From Candidatus Roseilinea sp. (GTDB lineage: Bacteria > Chloroflexota > Anaerolineae > J036 > Brachytrichaceae), in NCBI GenBank assembly GCA_025998955.1, contig AP024676.1, positions 558,001 to 622,000 on the forward strand: a DNA stretch of 64,000 bases, written 5' to 3'. The notes under the pieces were generated by a model. That model had not been told where the DNA came from. It made no database searches and saw only the letters and a list, made by a program, of their open reading frames with translations. The translations under genes were made by a program, and so were the position numbers. Below, piece by piece: positions 41,450-50,294 of the stretch; position 1 is the first letter of the stretch, and every line of letters begins with the position of its first letter.

Positions 41450-42532
41450 ATGGTCAAAGCCCTGAAGGCATCTGCGTTGCTCGCCGGAGTGATTTTGATG
41501 CTCGCCTGTGGACCGACGCTGCTTGCGTTAGGCCATGCAAATTTCGGTTATCTGCGTCTGATTCGCGTTTTGTCAGACGAGGCTGCGCCGAGCCTGTATG
41601 CCTTGGAGGAGTGGCGCCCGCCGGCTGAGTCGCTCGTGACTCTGGCACAAGTTCAACAGCACTTCGAACAGGCACTGGATCTTGAGCCATCCATCAGCGC
41701 ATCTGTTGCGCCAGCGTTGGCGCGCATGCGTACACTATCCGGATCTAGCGATGCAGCGTTGGGATGCACGCAAACGTCGGCAGAGCTGCCCACTGCTCAC
41801 CCACGCGCAGACATCCATGCGCTTGCGCTCGGACTTAGTTGTCTATACGCAGGTCAGCAGGCCCTTGCTGAGAGTATCTGGAAGGAGCACGGGACAAAGA
41901 TGGCCGACTTCTTTGCTTATCGCGGGGATGCATTGCTCGATTCTACCGATCGAGAGCAGGTTTACCGTTATTACCGCATTGCCCAGGCCATTCGCCCTAA
42001 TGATCCTGCGCTGGATGTAAGAGTAATCCTCGCTAGCTTTATGACCGGACGGAAGGACCTGGCCCGACAGGAAATCAGCGCCCTAATTGACAGCTTACCT
42101 CCTGATGTGCTTGCTAGCGCAGCCGCGCCCTTACACGCTGTGGTCAGTGATGCCTTTATCTGGGTGCTGATCGCTGCTGCGGATACATACTTAGAAAGGG
42201 GAGCAGCGCAGCATGCCGAACAGATGCTGTTACGGGCTTATCACATTCAACCTGACCCAATCTCGATGTCTCGCTTGGGCTCTTTCTACTGTTCTCAGCA
42301 CAGATACCGGGAAGGGATTGAAGTGCTCAAAAAAGCGCAAATCTACGAGCCGCAGTACTATGCGCTAGAGAGTCGGCAGCGACTTTCGATTTGTTACTGC
42401 CGAGCAGGTCGCAGAGATGACGCGATGCGCGAAGCAGAAATGCTGGCGCGCATCGCCCCGGCGCAGAGCCAGTTCACGGCGTGGCCGCAGGCACTGGAGC
42501 AGCACTGGCAACAGTTGTGTAGCGTGCAGTAA
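41450..42532 (+). CDS. TPR-like helical protein with N-terminal membrane anchor, unknown
   Basis: The 360-residue protein has an N-terminal hydrophobic helix (LLAGVILMLACGPTLLALGH, about residues 11-30), which could be a signal anchor. The rest is helical. Repeats resembling tetratricopeptides can be picked out, for example QQHFEQALDLEPSISASVAP, RYYRIAQAIRPNDPALDVR, and HAEQMLLRAYHIQPDPISMS, with GIEVLKKAQIYEPQYYALES near the end. Such proteins occur with Wzy polymerases and ligases in Chloroflexota and may organise the synthesis machinery. The function is unknown. GAGGTC precedes ATG. The stop codon overlaps the next ATG in a TAATG arrangement. Confidence 0.7.
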   Translation: MVKALKASALLAGVILMLACGPTLLALGHANFGYLRLIRVLSDEAAPSLYALEEWRPPAESLVTLAQVQQHFEQALDLEPSISASVAPALARMRTLSGSSDAALGCTQTSAELPTAHPRADIHALALGLSCLYAGQQALAESIWKEHGTKMADFFAYRGDALLDSTDREQVYRYYRIAQAIRPNDPALDVRVILASFMTGRKDLARQEISALIDSLPPDVLASAAAPLHAVVSDAFIWVLIAAADTYLERGAAQHAEQMLLRAYHIQPDPISMSRLGSFYCSQHRYREGIEVLKKAQIYEPQYYALESRQRLSICYCRAGRRDDAMREAEMLARIAPAQSQFTAWPQALEQHWQQLCSVQ

Positions 42533-43725
42533 TGACTGAGGCAATTTCCTTGCTCTACACGCCTGAATTTATGCCGTCGCGTGTTACTTATTTGATTACT
42601 GGCCTGGCGTACGGGGGTGCCGAGACGCAGCTTGTGCAGTTGGCCCTGCGCATGCAGATGCGTGGTTGGATGGTGCGGGTTATCACGCTGGTACCGCCCC
42701 AGGCATATGAAAGACGACTCCAAATGGCTGGTATTCGGGTGGATACCTTGGGGATGACTAGGAAAGTGCCTGACCCCAGAGCTTTGTTTCGACTCGCGCA
42801 TATGCTTCGTCGAGAGCCGCCACACATATTGCACGCTCACATGTTCCATGCTAACTTTTTGTCAAGATTGGTACGTTTGGTTGCCCCTGTTTGTGTTCTG
42901 ATTTGTACGGCGCACAGCACCTACGAATCTCCGGATGGTGTGACCGACCTGAGGGAGGTAACGTGGCGCGAATGGACTTACCGACTGACCGATCCTTTGT
43001 GTAATCTCACTACACAAATTAGTCAGACTGGGCGTGAGCGATATGTCCGGGTAAAAGCTGCTCCCCCCCAGAAAATTCGCGTGATGCCCAATGGCGTGGA
43101 TACAGATTGCTTTCGCCCTGATGCGCAGAGCCGGTTTGAGATGAGAAGCGAATCGGGACTTCAAGATCACTTTGTATGGTTGGCAGTTGGGCGCTTCAAT
43201 CACGCAAAAGATTATCCCAATTTACTGCGCGCATTTGCCCGACTCTCTCAGGAAAGCGCGTTTCTGCTTATAGCCGGACAAGGACCTCTGAAATCGAGTA
43301 TGGAATCGCTGGCCCATGATCTAGGTATCGCGCAGAAGGTACGCTTCCTTGGATTGCGACAAGACATACCATGCTTGATGAACGCCGCCGATGCTTATGT
43401 GATGTCGTCGTTTTATGAGGGGTTGCCCATGGTGTTGCTAGAGGCATCTGCTTCAGGCTTACCTGTTGTAGCCACTGATGTGGGCGGGAATCGAGAGCTG
43501 GTCTTGCACGAGCAAACCGGCTACTTGGTGCCTCCACGGGATCCAGAATCTCTCTCGGTCGCTATGCAACGGCTGATGGCTCTCTCTCCCGAAGAGCGTG
43601 GTCAGCTTGGCGTTCGTGGACGAGAGCGAGTGCTTGCGCTGTATAGCCTGGACAGCGTGGTGAATCAGTGGGAGCGTCTGTATGTTGATCTGTATCGCCA
43701 GACACGATGCCCAAGCTACTCATAG
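42532..43725 (+). CDS. Glycosyltransferase family 4
   Basis: This 397-residue GT-B transferase has the acceptor-domain motif VTYLITGLAYGGAETQLVQL. The donor domain contains VWLAVGRFNHAKDYPNLLRA, LLIAGQGPLKSSMESLAHDL and VMSSFYEGLPMVLLEASASG, the E-x7-E region, then PVVATDVGGNRELV. It is a retaining enzyme for the polysaccharide repeat unit. The ATG at 42532 shares its A with the previous TAA. An internal ATG at 42571 would also give a good family N-terminus, so the first 13 residues are uncertain. The 3' end overlaps the following glycosyltransferase gene by 19 bp. Confidence 0.9.
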   Translation: MTEAISLLYTPEFMPSRVTYLITGLAYGGAETQLVQLALRMQMRGWMVRVITLVPPQAYERRLQMAGIRVDTLGMTRKVPDPRALFRLAHMLRREPPHILHAHMFHANFLSRLVRLVAPVCVLICTAHSTYESPDGVTDLREVTWREWTYRLTDPLCNLTTQISQTGRERYVRVKAAPPQKIRVMPNGVDTDCFRPDAQSRFEMRSESGLQDHFVWLAVGRFNHAKDYPNLLRAFARLSQESAFLLIAGQGPLKSSMESLAHDLGIAQKVRFLGLRQDIPCLMNAADAYVMSSFYEGLPMVLLEASASGLPVVATDVGGNRELVLHEQTGYLVPPRDPESLSVAMQRLMALSPEERGQLGVRGRERVLALYSLDSVVNQWERLYVDLYRQTRCPSYS

Positions 43726-44867
43726 CCTCGACGGTTGCTGCAGCGCATCGTGCCTTCTTCTTGCCGTTTGCTCGACATTTTCGCGCGTTGGGTTGGCGTG
43801 TGGATGGCATTGCGGCCGGCATATCGCGTGTGCCCGAATGCCGTCGGGCCTACGATCGTATATTCGAAATTCACTGGTCGCGCAATCCGCTAGACTGGCG
43901 CAATCTTGGCCGGGCGGCTTCAAACCTGAGACGCATCGTAGAGACCGAGGGCTATGACATCGTACATGTGCATACGCCTGTAGCCGCTTTCGTAACGCGG
44001 TATGCACTCAGGCCGCTTCGGCGATCCAATCGCACCCGGGTGATATACACCGCTCACGGGTTTCACTTTCATAGTGGGGGGCATCCGGTTAAGAATGCGC
44101 TTTTCTTTAGTCTGGAGAGAATTGCTCGGGAATGGATGGATTGTCTGGTTGTCATCAATCGTGAGGACGAAAGCGCTGCAAAGCAGCGCTTGTGTCTGCC
44201 CCCTGAGCGGGTCGTCTACATGCCGGGAATTGGTGTAGACCTCCGCACGTTTAACCCCGACAGCATCTCGCCTCAAAAAATCAAAGATGTGATCGAGGAG
44301 TTAAGGTTGTCAGGTGATAGTAAAGTGTTCTTTATGGTGGCAGCATTTGACCCAGGTAAACGTCATCGCGATGTTGTGGATGCTCTCAGACTATTACAGC
44401 GAAAGGATATTGTTTTGTGCTTTGCCGGCGAGGGACCTACACAAATGAAAACGATGGATCTGGTGAACGGCGCCGGATTAGCCGAGCAAGTGCGCTTTCT
44501 GGGCTTTCGGGAAGATATCCCTGCGTTGATGCGAATCGCGACAGCAACTGTACTCCCATCCGAGCGTGAAGGGTTACCTCGTTCGGTGTTGGAGTCTCTT
44601 GCAATGGGTGTGCCAGTCATCGGAACGGACATTCGCGGCGTGCGCGATCTGTTGCAAGAGGGGGCAGGAATTCTTGTTCCTGTAGGGGATATTAGGAAAT
44701 TGGCGGAGGCGCTGGTCTTTCTTGCAGATAATTCTCAGGAAGCTTGTAGAATGGGGCAGTTAGGACGTCAGTTTATCCAAAAATATAGCTTAGACAACGT
44801 TCTTCGTCTACATGAGGCGCTATATGCGCGAGTTCTACAAACGCCTGCTTCGTGCGAGCAAACTTAA
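43707..44867 (+). CDS. Glycosyltransferase family 4
   Basis: The 386-residue enzyme opens MPKLLIASTVAAAHRAFFLP and has DIVHVHTPVAAFVTRYALRP in the acceptor domain, as in PglA-like and CapJ-like transferases. The donor half carries KVFFMVAAFDPGKRHRDVVD, LCFAGEGPTQMKTMDLVNGA, the VLPSEREGLPRSVLESLAMG motif with the E-x7-E spacing, and PVIGTDIRGVRDLLQ. Placed directly before a PglC-like sugar phosphotransferase (44-bp overlap), it corresponds in order to PglA of the pgl-type systems, which adds the second sugar. That is the best guess for its step. Confidence 0.9.
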   Translation: MPKLLIASTVAAAHRAFFLPFARHFRALGWRVDGIAAGISRVPECRRAYDRIFEIHWSRNPLDWRNLGRAASNLRRIVETEGYDIVHVHTPVAAFVTRYALRPLRRSNRTRVIYTAHGFHFHSGGHPVKNALFFSLERIAREWMDCLVVINREDESAAKQRLCLPPERVVYMPGIGVDLRTFNPDSISPQKIKDVIEELRLSGDSKVFFMVAAFDPGKRHRDVVDALRLLQRKDIVLCFAGEGPTQMKTMDLVNGAGLAEQVRFLGFREDIPALMRIATATVLPSEREGLPRSVLESLAMGVPVIGTDIRGVRDLLQEGAGILVPVGDIRKLAEALVFLADNSQEACRMGQLGRQFIQKYSLDNVLRLHEALYARVLQTPASCEQT

Positions 44868-45462
44868 GCGGCTATTCGATTTCTTGGGGGCGGGTCTGAT
44901 GTTGGCGCTCCTCGCACTGCCTGTGATGTTGCCTGTAGCTCTTCTTGTGCGATGGAGGCTCGGTGCCCCTGTTCTCTTCCGTCAGGTTCGTAGCGGTTTG
45001 CACGGTAAGCCTTTCACGTTGTACAAGTTTCGTACGATGACAGACGATCGCGATGCCGACGGAAATCTTCTACCTGATTCTGATCGGCTGACTGCTCTTG
45101 GACGATTTCTACGCAGCTCCAGCTTAGATGAACTGCCGGAGCTTTGGAACGTGCTCAAAGGCGAAATGAGCTTTGTGGGGCCTAGACCACTACTTGTAGA
45201 GTATCTTGCTCATTACACTCCGGATCAGGCGCGCAGACACCTTGTGAAACCAGGCCTAACTGGTTGGGCTCAGATCAACGGCCGGAATGCACTGAGTTGG
45301 GAAGAGCGGTTCAAGTTGGACACCTGGTATGTTGACCATTGGGATTTGCTACTTGATATGCGCATCTTATTGCTTACATTCGGAACAGTCATTCAACGGC
45401 GTGACATTAGCGCCCAAGGACATGTATCAATGCCCAAATTCACTGACGTAAGTCATGGCTAA
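44824..45462 (+). CDS. Undecaprenyl-phosphate sugar phosphotransferase (PglC-like bacterial sugar transferase)
   Basis: The 212-residue enzyme has one N-terminal re-entrant membrane helix (about residues 14-43) followed by the catalytic domain. The motifs are APVLFRQVRSGLHGKPFTLY, KFRTMTDDRDADGNL, LDELPELWNVLKGEMSFVGP, RPLL and YTPDQARRHLVKPGLTGWAQ. The Asp-Glu dyad lies in LDELPEL. Its short form, without the large WbaP/WcaJ N-terminal region, corresponds to PglC. It transfers a phospho-sugar, probably a diacetamido-trideoxyhexose given the two genes that follow, to undecaprenyl phosphate and so starts the repeat unit. The ATG 44824 start is chosen over 44812. Confidence 0.93.
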   Translation: MREFYKRLLRASKLKRLFDFLGAGLMLALLALPVMLPVALLVRWRLGAPVLFRQVRSGLHGKPFTLYKFRTMTDDRDADGNLLPDSDRLTALGRFLRSSSLDELPELWNVLKGEMSFVGPRPLLVEYLAHYTPDQARRHLVKPGLTGWAQINGRNALSWEERFKLDTWYVDHWDLLLDMRILLLTFGTVIQRRDISAQGHVSMPKFTDVSHG

Positions 45463-46081
45463 AGGTGCAATCATAATTGGGGCTGGTGGGCATGCGAAAG
45501 TGGTAATCGGCATCCTGAAAGCCTGTGGAGAGGCTATCCTGGGAATTTTGGATGATGATTCCACTAAATGGGGACATGAACTTCTGGGTGTGCCGATTCT
45601 TGGGCCAATAAGTTTACTGGACGAAGATCCCCCTACACGAGCCATCATCGCTATAGGCAATAATCAAATACGTAAACAGGTTGCGGAACGCGCTGCTGAA
45701 GTGGGGTGGATGACTTTGGTTCATCCTGCTGCATGGGTGGATCGGCATGCGCAACTTGATGTCGGTACAGTGGTCTGTGCGGGGGCAGTGATCCAGCCTC
45801 AGGCAAGATTAGGCAGGCACGTGATAGTGAACACTGCAGCTTCGGTTGATCATGATTGCTTGCTCTCAGATTATGCACAAGTTGGCCCCGGCGCTCACTT
45901 GGCAGGCGCGGTCGTCTTAGGAGAAGGGGTAATGATGGGAACAGGTAGTATTGCAATCCCCTCAGTAAAGATAGGCGACTGGACCACCATAGGCGCAGGT
46001 GCAGTTGTCATCCGCGATTTGCCAGCAGGTATTACGGCAGTGGGAGTGCCTGCAAGAGTCAAATCAGATAGTTGTGAATAG
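45455..46081 (+). CDS. PglD/NeuD-like sugar O/N-acetyltransferase (left-handed beta-helix)
   Basis: The 208-residue protein has the N-terminal nucleotide-sugar domain starting AKGAIIIGAGGHAKVVIGIL. A hexapeptide-repeat beta helix follows from about residue 95 (HAQLDVGTVVCAGAVIQPQA, then NTAASVDHDCLLSDYAQVGP, and GTGSIAIPSVKIGDWTTIGA). H133 in SVDHDC matches the catalytic His125 of Campylobacter PglD. It should use acetyl-CoA to acetylate the 4-amino group of a UDP-4-amino-trideoxy sugar. It overlaps the phosphotransferase gene by 8 bp. With the aminotransferase that follows, the order C-D-E equals that of pgl loci. Confidence 0.92.
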   Translation: MAKGAIIIGAGGHAKVVIGILKACGEAILGILDDDSTKWGHELLGVPILGPISLLDEDPPTRAIIAIGNNQIRKQVAERAAEVGWMTLVHPAAWVDRHAQLDVGTVVCAGAVIQPQARLGRHVIVNTAASVDHDCLLSDYAQVGPGAHLAGAVVLGEGVMMGTGSIAIPSVKIGDWTTIGAGAVVIRDLPAGITAVGVPARVKSDSCE

Positions 46082-46108
46082 GCGTAAATTGAAGGAGGCT
46101 TTTTTGTA

Positions 46109-47308
46109 ATGAGCTTGCTCAATACACTTGGCAGAGAGAAGTTTATCCTTTCCCCTTGGCCCGTCTTTGAATCAGACGAGATTGAAGCCGTTGAAAGGGT
46201 GTTGCGATCTGGCAAAGTAAATTACTGGACTGGACAAGAAGGGCGTTTATTTGAAAAGGAGTTCGCTGAATATGTTGGTACAGACTACGCTGTTGCGCTT
46301 CATAATGGTACAGTTGCCCTAGAGCTGGCTTTATACGCTCTGGGTATAGGTGATGGTGATGAGGTTATCACGACGCCTCGCACATTCATTGCCTCAGCAA
46401 GTGCGATTGTTATGCGAGGAGCGATACCTGTTTTTGCTGATGTTGATCCCGATAGTGGCCTAATTACTGCCGATAGCATAGAAAGAGTAATCACACCCAA
46501 AACTAAAGCGGTCATCGTAGTTCACCTGGCTGGGTGGCCGGCTGATATGGACCCCATCATGAAATTAGCCGATCGCTATCAACTCAAAGTAATAGAAGAT
46601 TGTGCGCAAGCACATGGTGCGCGCTATAAAGGCCGTTCAGTAGGTTCAATAGGCCATGTTGGTGCGTGGTCATTTTGTCAAGATAAGATCCTCACCACAG
46701 GAGGTGAGGGTGGCATGATCACGACCAATGATCCAGAGATTTGGTCTAGAGCGTGGTCATTCAAAGACCATGGCAAGAGTTATGATGCTGTCTACCACCG
46801 GCAGCACCCTCCAGGATTTCGCTGGCTGCACGAAAGTTTTGGGACGAACTGGCGAATGCTCGAAGTTCAGGCAGCAATTGGTCGCGTAGCCCTTAGAAAG
46901 TTAGATGGATGGGTAGTAAAACGCCGTGCCAACGCCCAATTTCTTTCTGAATGTCTTAGAGGAGTGCCCGCCTTGCGCATTCCAGAGCCGCCTCAGGGGA
47001 TATACCACTCATACTATAGACTCTATGCATATGTCGTGCCTGAGAAGATGAAGCCTGACTGGAATCGCGATCGCGTGCTGGAAGGTATTGCAGCGCAGGG
47101 AGTCCCAGCTTTCAGCGGAAGTTGTAGTGAGGTGTATTTAGAAAAGGCCTTTATTAAAGCCAATCTCCAACCCCGATTTCGTCTTCCGGTTGCCAAGGAA
47201 CTCGGTGAAACATCTTTAGCTTTTCTAGTTCATCCCACACTGCTTCCCGAACAACTGGAAGTGGTGGCGAGTGTCACACGCCAAGTGGCAGAACAAGCAC
47301 TGAGGTGA
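46109..47308 (+). CDS. DegT/DnrJ/EryC1/StrS aminotransferase (PglE-like)
   Basis: This 399-residue PLP enzyme shows the fold-I sugar aminotransferase motifs. SGKVNYWTGQEGRLFEKEFA begins the domain, and ALHNGTVALELALYALGIG and VIEDCAQAHGARYKG contain the Asp and Gln that hold PLP. The PLP lysine is K193 in SFCQDKILTTGGEGG. It should transfer an amino group to C4 of a UDP-4-keto-6-deoxy-HexNAc, the substrate for the PglD-like enzyme just upstream. GGAGGC about 11 nt before ATG is a fair ribosome binding site. No classical PglF dehydratase is in the window, which leaves the source of the keto sugar open (see next gene). Confidence 0.92.
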   Translation: MSLLNTLGREKFILSPWPVFESDEIEAVERVLRSGKVNYWTGQEGRLFEKEFAEYVGTDYAVALHNGTVALELALYALGIGDGDEVITTPRTFIASASAIVMRGAIPVFADVDPDSGLITADSIERVITPKTKAVIVVHLAGWPADMDPIMKLADRYQLKVIEDCAQAHGARYKGRSVGSIGHVGAWSFCQDKILTTGGEGGMITTNDPEIWSRAWSFKDHGKSYDAVYHRQHPPGFRWLHESFGTNWRMLEVQAAIGRVALRKLDGWVVKRRANAQFLSECLRGVPALRIPEPPQGIYHSYYRLYAYVVPEKMKPDWNRDRVLEGIAAQGVPAFSGSCSEVYLEKAFIKANLQPRFRLPVAKELGETSLAFLVHPTLLPEQLEVVASVTRQVAEQALR

Positions 47309-48897
47309 CGTCTACCATGAAAAGTCTCCTAACTCCTGCAGCCTTGATACGCATGCTCGCTGATGCGATTCTGGTGTCATTGGCTTATGCAATTGCATTA
47401 ATGACACGATTAATGATTGTGCTACGTTTCGAGCGCAGTCAAGACGTGATTCCTTTACAGCTTGTCTCTCAGTATGTGCAGATTTATCTAAGTTCCCTTC
47501 CGGTATTGCTGTTCATAAGTGCTACAGTGTTTACAATTTTCGGCTTCTACACCAAGGGGAGGGTTTATACCAGCCGTTATAAGATGTTGATCATCTTGCA
47601 GGCGGCTAGTGTTGCTCTTTTAGGCTTTGGATTTCTTGGTTTCCTTATACCGGAACAGATAAATCCTCCTCGCTCGGTTATTCCTTTGACATGGTTATTC
47701 AGTGTTGCCTTACTCATCTCGTCTCGTCTATGGTCTGAATTTTGGAGACGCCAAGTGATTAAGGAAATCGCTCCAGGACGCCAGAAGCATGTGCCAGAAC
47801 GAAGCGTGCTGGTTATCGGTGGAGCTGGATATATTGGGTCGGCCCTAGTGCCAATGCTGCTCGATAGCGGCTATAGGGTGCGTTTGCTAGATGTGTTGCT
47901 CTACGGTAAAGAACCTATTCGGCCTGTGATGAATCATCCGAATTTGCAGATCATTGAGGCTGACTTCCGACAGGTGGATAAAGTCGTCGAAGCGATGCAG
48001 GGTGTCAATTCAGTCGTGCATGTGGGTGGTTTGGTAGGAGATCCAGCTTGCGCTCTCGACGAGAATTTGACTATCGAGATCAATCTCATGGCGACAAGGA
48101 TGATCGCGGAAGTAGCCAAAGGATCAGGGGTCTCTAGGTTTGTGTTTGCTAGCACATGTTCTGTGTACGGTGCGAGCGATCAGACGTTGAATGAATATTC
48201 GAAATTGAATCCTCTTTCTCTCTATGCCCGCAGCAAGGTTGCCTCGGAAAGGGTGCTAGCGATGATGGCAAACGAAAAGTTTGCCGTGGTCAATCTACGG
48301 TTTGGCACGGTGTATGGTCTGTCCGGTCGTGTCCGGTTCGACCTGGTGGTCAACTTGCTTACGGCAAAAGCTATCTTCGAGAAGAAAATCACGGTATTTG
48401 GTGGTGATCAGTGGCGACCCTTCGTGCACGTCTCCGATGCAGCACTAGCGGTTTTCAAAGTGCTCAATGCGCCTACTGAGTTGATTAGAGGACAAACTTT
48501 CAATGTTGGTTCGAATCAACAGAACATGACGTTGAGTCAGGTGGGACAGCTCGTAAAGCGATTGGTGCCTGAAGCTCAGCTGATCGAACTCGGTCAGGAT
48601 GGTGATCGCCGTAACTATCGAGTTGATTTTAGCAAGATTCACAATCAGCTTGGGTTTGAGCCGGAATGGACTGTAGAAAGTGGAATCAATCAAGTAATTT
48701 ATGCTATACGAAGCGGAAGGATCAAAGACTACCGTGATCCTGCTTACAGCAATGTGAAATATCTTTCAGAAGATTCTTCCTCTGAAGTTGTCAAGCGTTA
48801 CTATGCCGGATGGGAGCGCGAGCTTCTAAAAGATGTGGCGCCGAATCTCTCGGCAGTAGTTGCTCCCACGGTGGCTGTGTCCAACAGAGCTGGTTAG
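47305..48897 (+). CDS. Fusion of a PglF-like membrane region with a GalE/COG0451-type SDR
   Basis: The 530-residue protein starts with four transmembrane segments (about residues 18-38, 59-80, 95-118 and 124-143), as in PglF/WbpM/CapD dehydratases. The usual second Rossmann (CoA-binding-like) domain and the polysaccharide synthase-type catalytic domain are absent. Instead residues about 167-490 form an extended SDR with GGAGYIGS (172-179), the family segment HVGGLVGDPACALDENL, STCSVYG and Y307-x3-K311. This is the group often annotated as NAD-dependent epimerase/dehydratase rather than 4,6-dehydratase. It may work in place of PglF, or as a later ketoreductase or epimerase kept at the membrane. 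The GTG start overlaps the aminotransferase stop by 4 bp; ATG 47317 is an alternative. Confidence 0.75.
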   Translation: MTSTMKSLLTPAALIRMLADAILVSLAYAIALMTRLMIVLRFERSQDVIPLQLVSQYVQIYLSSLPVLLFISATVFTIFGFYTKGRVYTSRYKMLIILQAASVALLGFGFLGFLIPEQINPPRSVIPLTWLFSVALLISSRLWSEFWRRQVIKEIAPGRQKHVPERSVLVIGGAGYIGSALVPMLLDSGYRVRLLDVLLYGKEPIRPVMNHPNLQIIEADFRQVDKVVEAMQGVNSVVHVGGLVGDPACALDENLTIEINLMATRMIAEVAKGSGVSRFVFASTCSVYGASDQTLNEYSKLNPLSLYARSKVASERVLAMMANEKFAVVNLRFGTVYGLSGRVRFDLVVNLLTAKAIFEKKITVFGGDQWRPFVHVSDAALAVFKVLNAPTELIRGQTFNVGSNQQNMTLSQVGQLVKRLVPEAQLIELGQDGDRRNYRVDFSKIHNQLGFEPEWTVESGINQVIYAIRSGRIKDYRDPAYSNVKYLSEDSSSEVVKRYYAGWERELLKDVAPNLSAVVAPTVAVSNRAG

Positions 48898-48908
48898 TCA
48901 TTGACCTG

Positions 48909-50294
48909 ATGTTGCTCACTTGCGAGCCGTTGAGTCTGGAAGCAAGAGGCGACTCTCTAAATCTCCGGTCAATCCCGCTACAAGTGCATCGGCTTCGCCA
49001 ATTATCCGAAAGCGTTGCCTCAATAGAGATCTATCTCGTTGTTGCGGTTGCCACCCTCACCATCGCCTCTCCCCGCTTCCTGCCTCTGGCTACCGTTGCA
49101 GTCATTATCTTCTGGCTGAATCGTGGTGTGTTGCAGCTGGTGAACGGCGAGCGTGGGAGCGCGCCGGCCTGGGCGATGGGTATGCCGTTCGCCGTTCTCT
49201 TGATCTTCATGTTAGCCGTCACATCGCTCGTCACGGCCTTCCCGGAGATCACCCATCCTCAGGTGATGCGCGTTGTGACCGGCTTGGGACTGTATTTCGC
49301 GTTGATTCGCTGGCTCGCTTGCGCATCAGTAGGTCGCGCCTGCATGCGTTGGCGCGTGATCTCGGTCGCGTTATGCGTCCTGCTGCTGGTGCTGGCGCTG
49401 GCCGGCCCGTTCATCGTCTCGTGGCAAGGCAGCAAATTTCCCTTCATCCCGGCCGGCCTCTATGCTTCTTTCAGTTTGGTGGTCGCCGACAGCGTCAACC
49501 CTAACGTCCTCGCCGGCGCGTTGATCCTCTTCATCTCGGTCGTCTTGGCGTGGTGGCTCTTTCCGATCGGCGCCGGCCGCTGGTTCGTCGTGTTGCGGCT
49601 GCTGGCGGGCGCAGCGCTCGTCGCCGGCATGGTGATGCTCGTCCTCACCCAGTCGCGCGGCGCCTTCGTAGGCCTGCTCTTGGCCTGTGCGGTGCTGTTC
49701 ATGCTGCGCTGGCCCCGTTTGGCGTTGCCGTTGCTGGGGCTGGTCGGCGTGGGTGCGCTTTTCATTGCGCTGCGTCCCGATACCCTTGCCGCATTGACCG
49801 ATGCCGTCGGCGATACCGTGACGAATGGATTGCCCTATCGCATGGAGATCTGGTCGCGCGGCTGGTTCATGGTGCAGGACTTCATGTTCACCGGCATCGG
49901 CATGGGGTCGTTCGCGCAGGTGACCGAGCTGCTCTATCCCCTCATCATTACACCGCCGGGTGTGCCTCATGCGCACAACCTCCTTCTGCAGATCGCGGTT
50001 GACCTGGGCGTGCCGGGCCTCATCGCCTGGCTCGGCATCCTAGGCACGGTCATCATCGCATGCTGGCGCGCCTATCGTAGCGCAAATCTCGTCTTGCGCG
50101 CGTTCGGCGCCGGCCTGCTCGCCAGCCAGGTTGCGCTCCTCGGCCATGGGCTCACCGACGCCGTCACTTGGGGCATGGTGCGCTCGGCGCCGCTGGTGTG
50201 GCTGTTGTGGGCTGTGGCCGTCGCTGCCGGTCTGGTCGCTCGACAACGCGAAACACAGGCGACGTCTACTCAACCCGTTCCGCGCGCTGCATAG
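48909..50294 (+). CDS. O-antigen ligase / polymerase (WaaL/Wzy_C family)
   Basis: The 461-residue membrane protein has about 11-12 helices. The Wzy_C domain shows VLTQSRGAFVGLLLACAVLF, with the R in the Q-S-R-G motif, and LTGIG-like FTGIGMGSFAQVTELLYPLI. The large periplasmic loop follows, with VPHAHNLLLQIAVDLGVPGL, whose H-x-H-N is the conserved catalytic-type His pattern. Such proteins transfer the finished glycan to a lipid or protein acceptor, or polymerise it. The first 100 bp of the gene have the low GC of the island while the remainder is GC-rich, placing a composition break within the N-terminal coding region. The 3' end overlaps the convergent GT-C gene by 25 bp. Confidence 0.85.
   Translation: MLLTCEPLSLEARGDSLNLRSIPLQVHRLRQLSESVASIEIYLVVAVATLTIASPRFLPLATVAVIIFWLNRGVLQLVNGERGSAPAWAMGMPFAVLLIFMLAVTSLVTAFPEITHPQVMRVVTGLGLYFALIRWLACASVGRACMRWRVISVALCVLLLVLALAGPFIVSWQGSKFPFIPAGLYASFSLVVADSVNPNVLAGALILFISVVLAWWLFPIGAGRWFVVLRLLAGAALVAGMVMLVLTQSRGAFVGLLLACAVLFMLRWPRLALPLLGLVGVGALFIALRPDTLAALTDAVGDTVTNGLPYRMEIWSRGWFMVQDFMFTGIGMGSFAQVTELLYPLIITPPGVPHAHNLLLQIAVDLGVPGLIAWLGILGTVIIACWRAYRSANLVLRAFGAGLLASQVALLGHGLTDAVTWGMVRSAPLVWLLWAVAVAAGLVARQRETQATSTQPVPRAA

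Noticed and set aside
48505-48530. tRNA T-loop-like GGTTCGAATC
   Set aside because: It lies within the SDR coding sequence and no acceptor stem or anticodon arm can be drawn around it.
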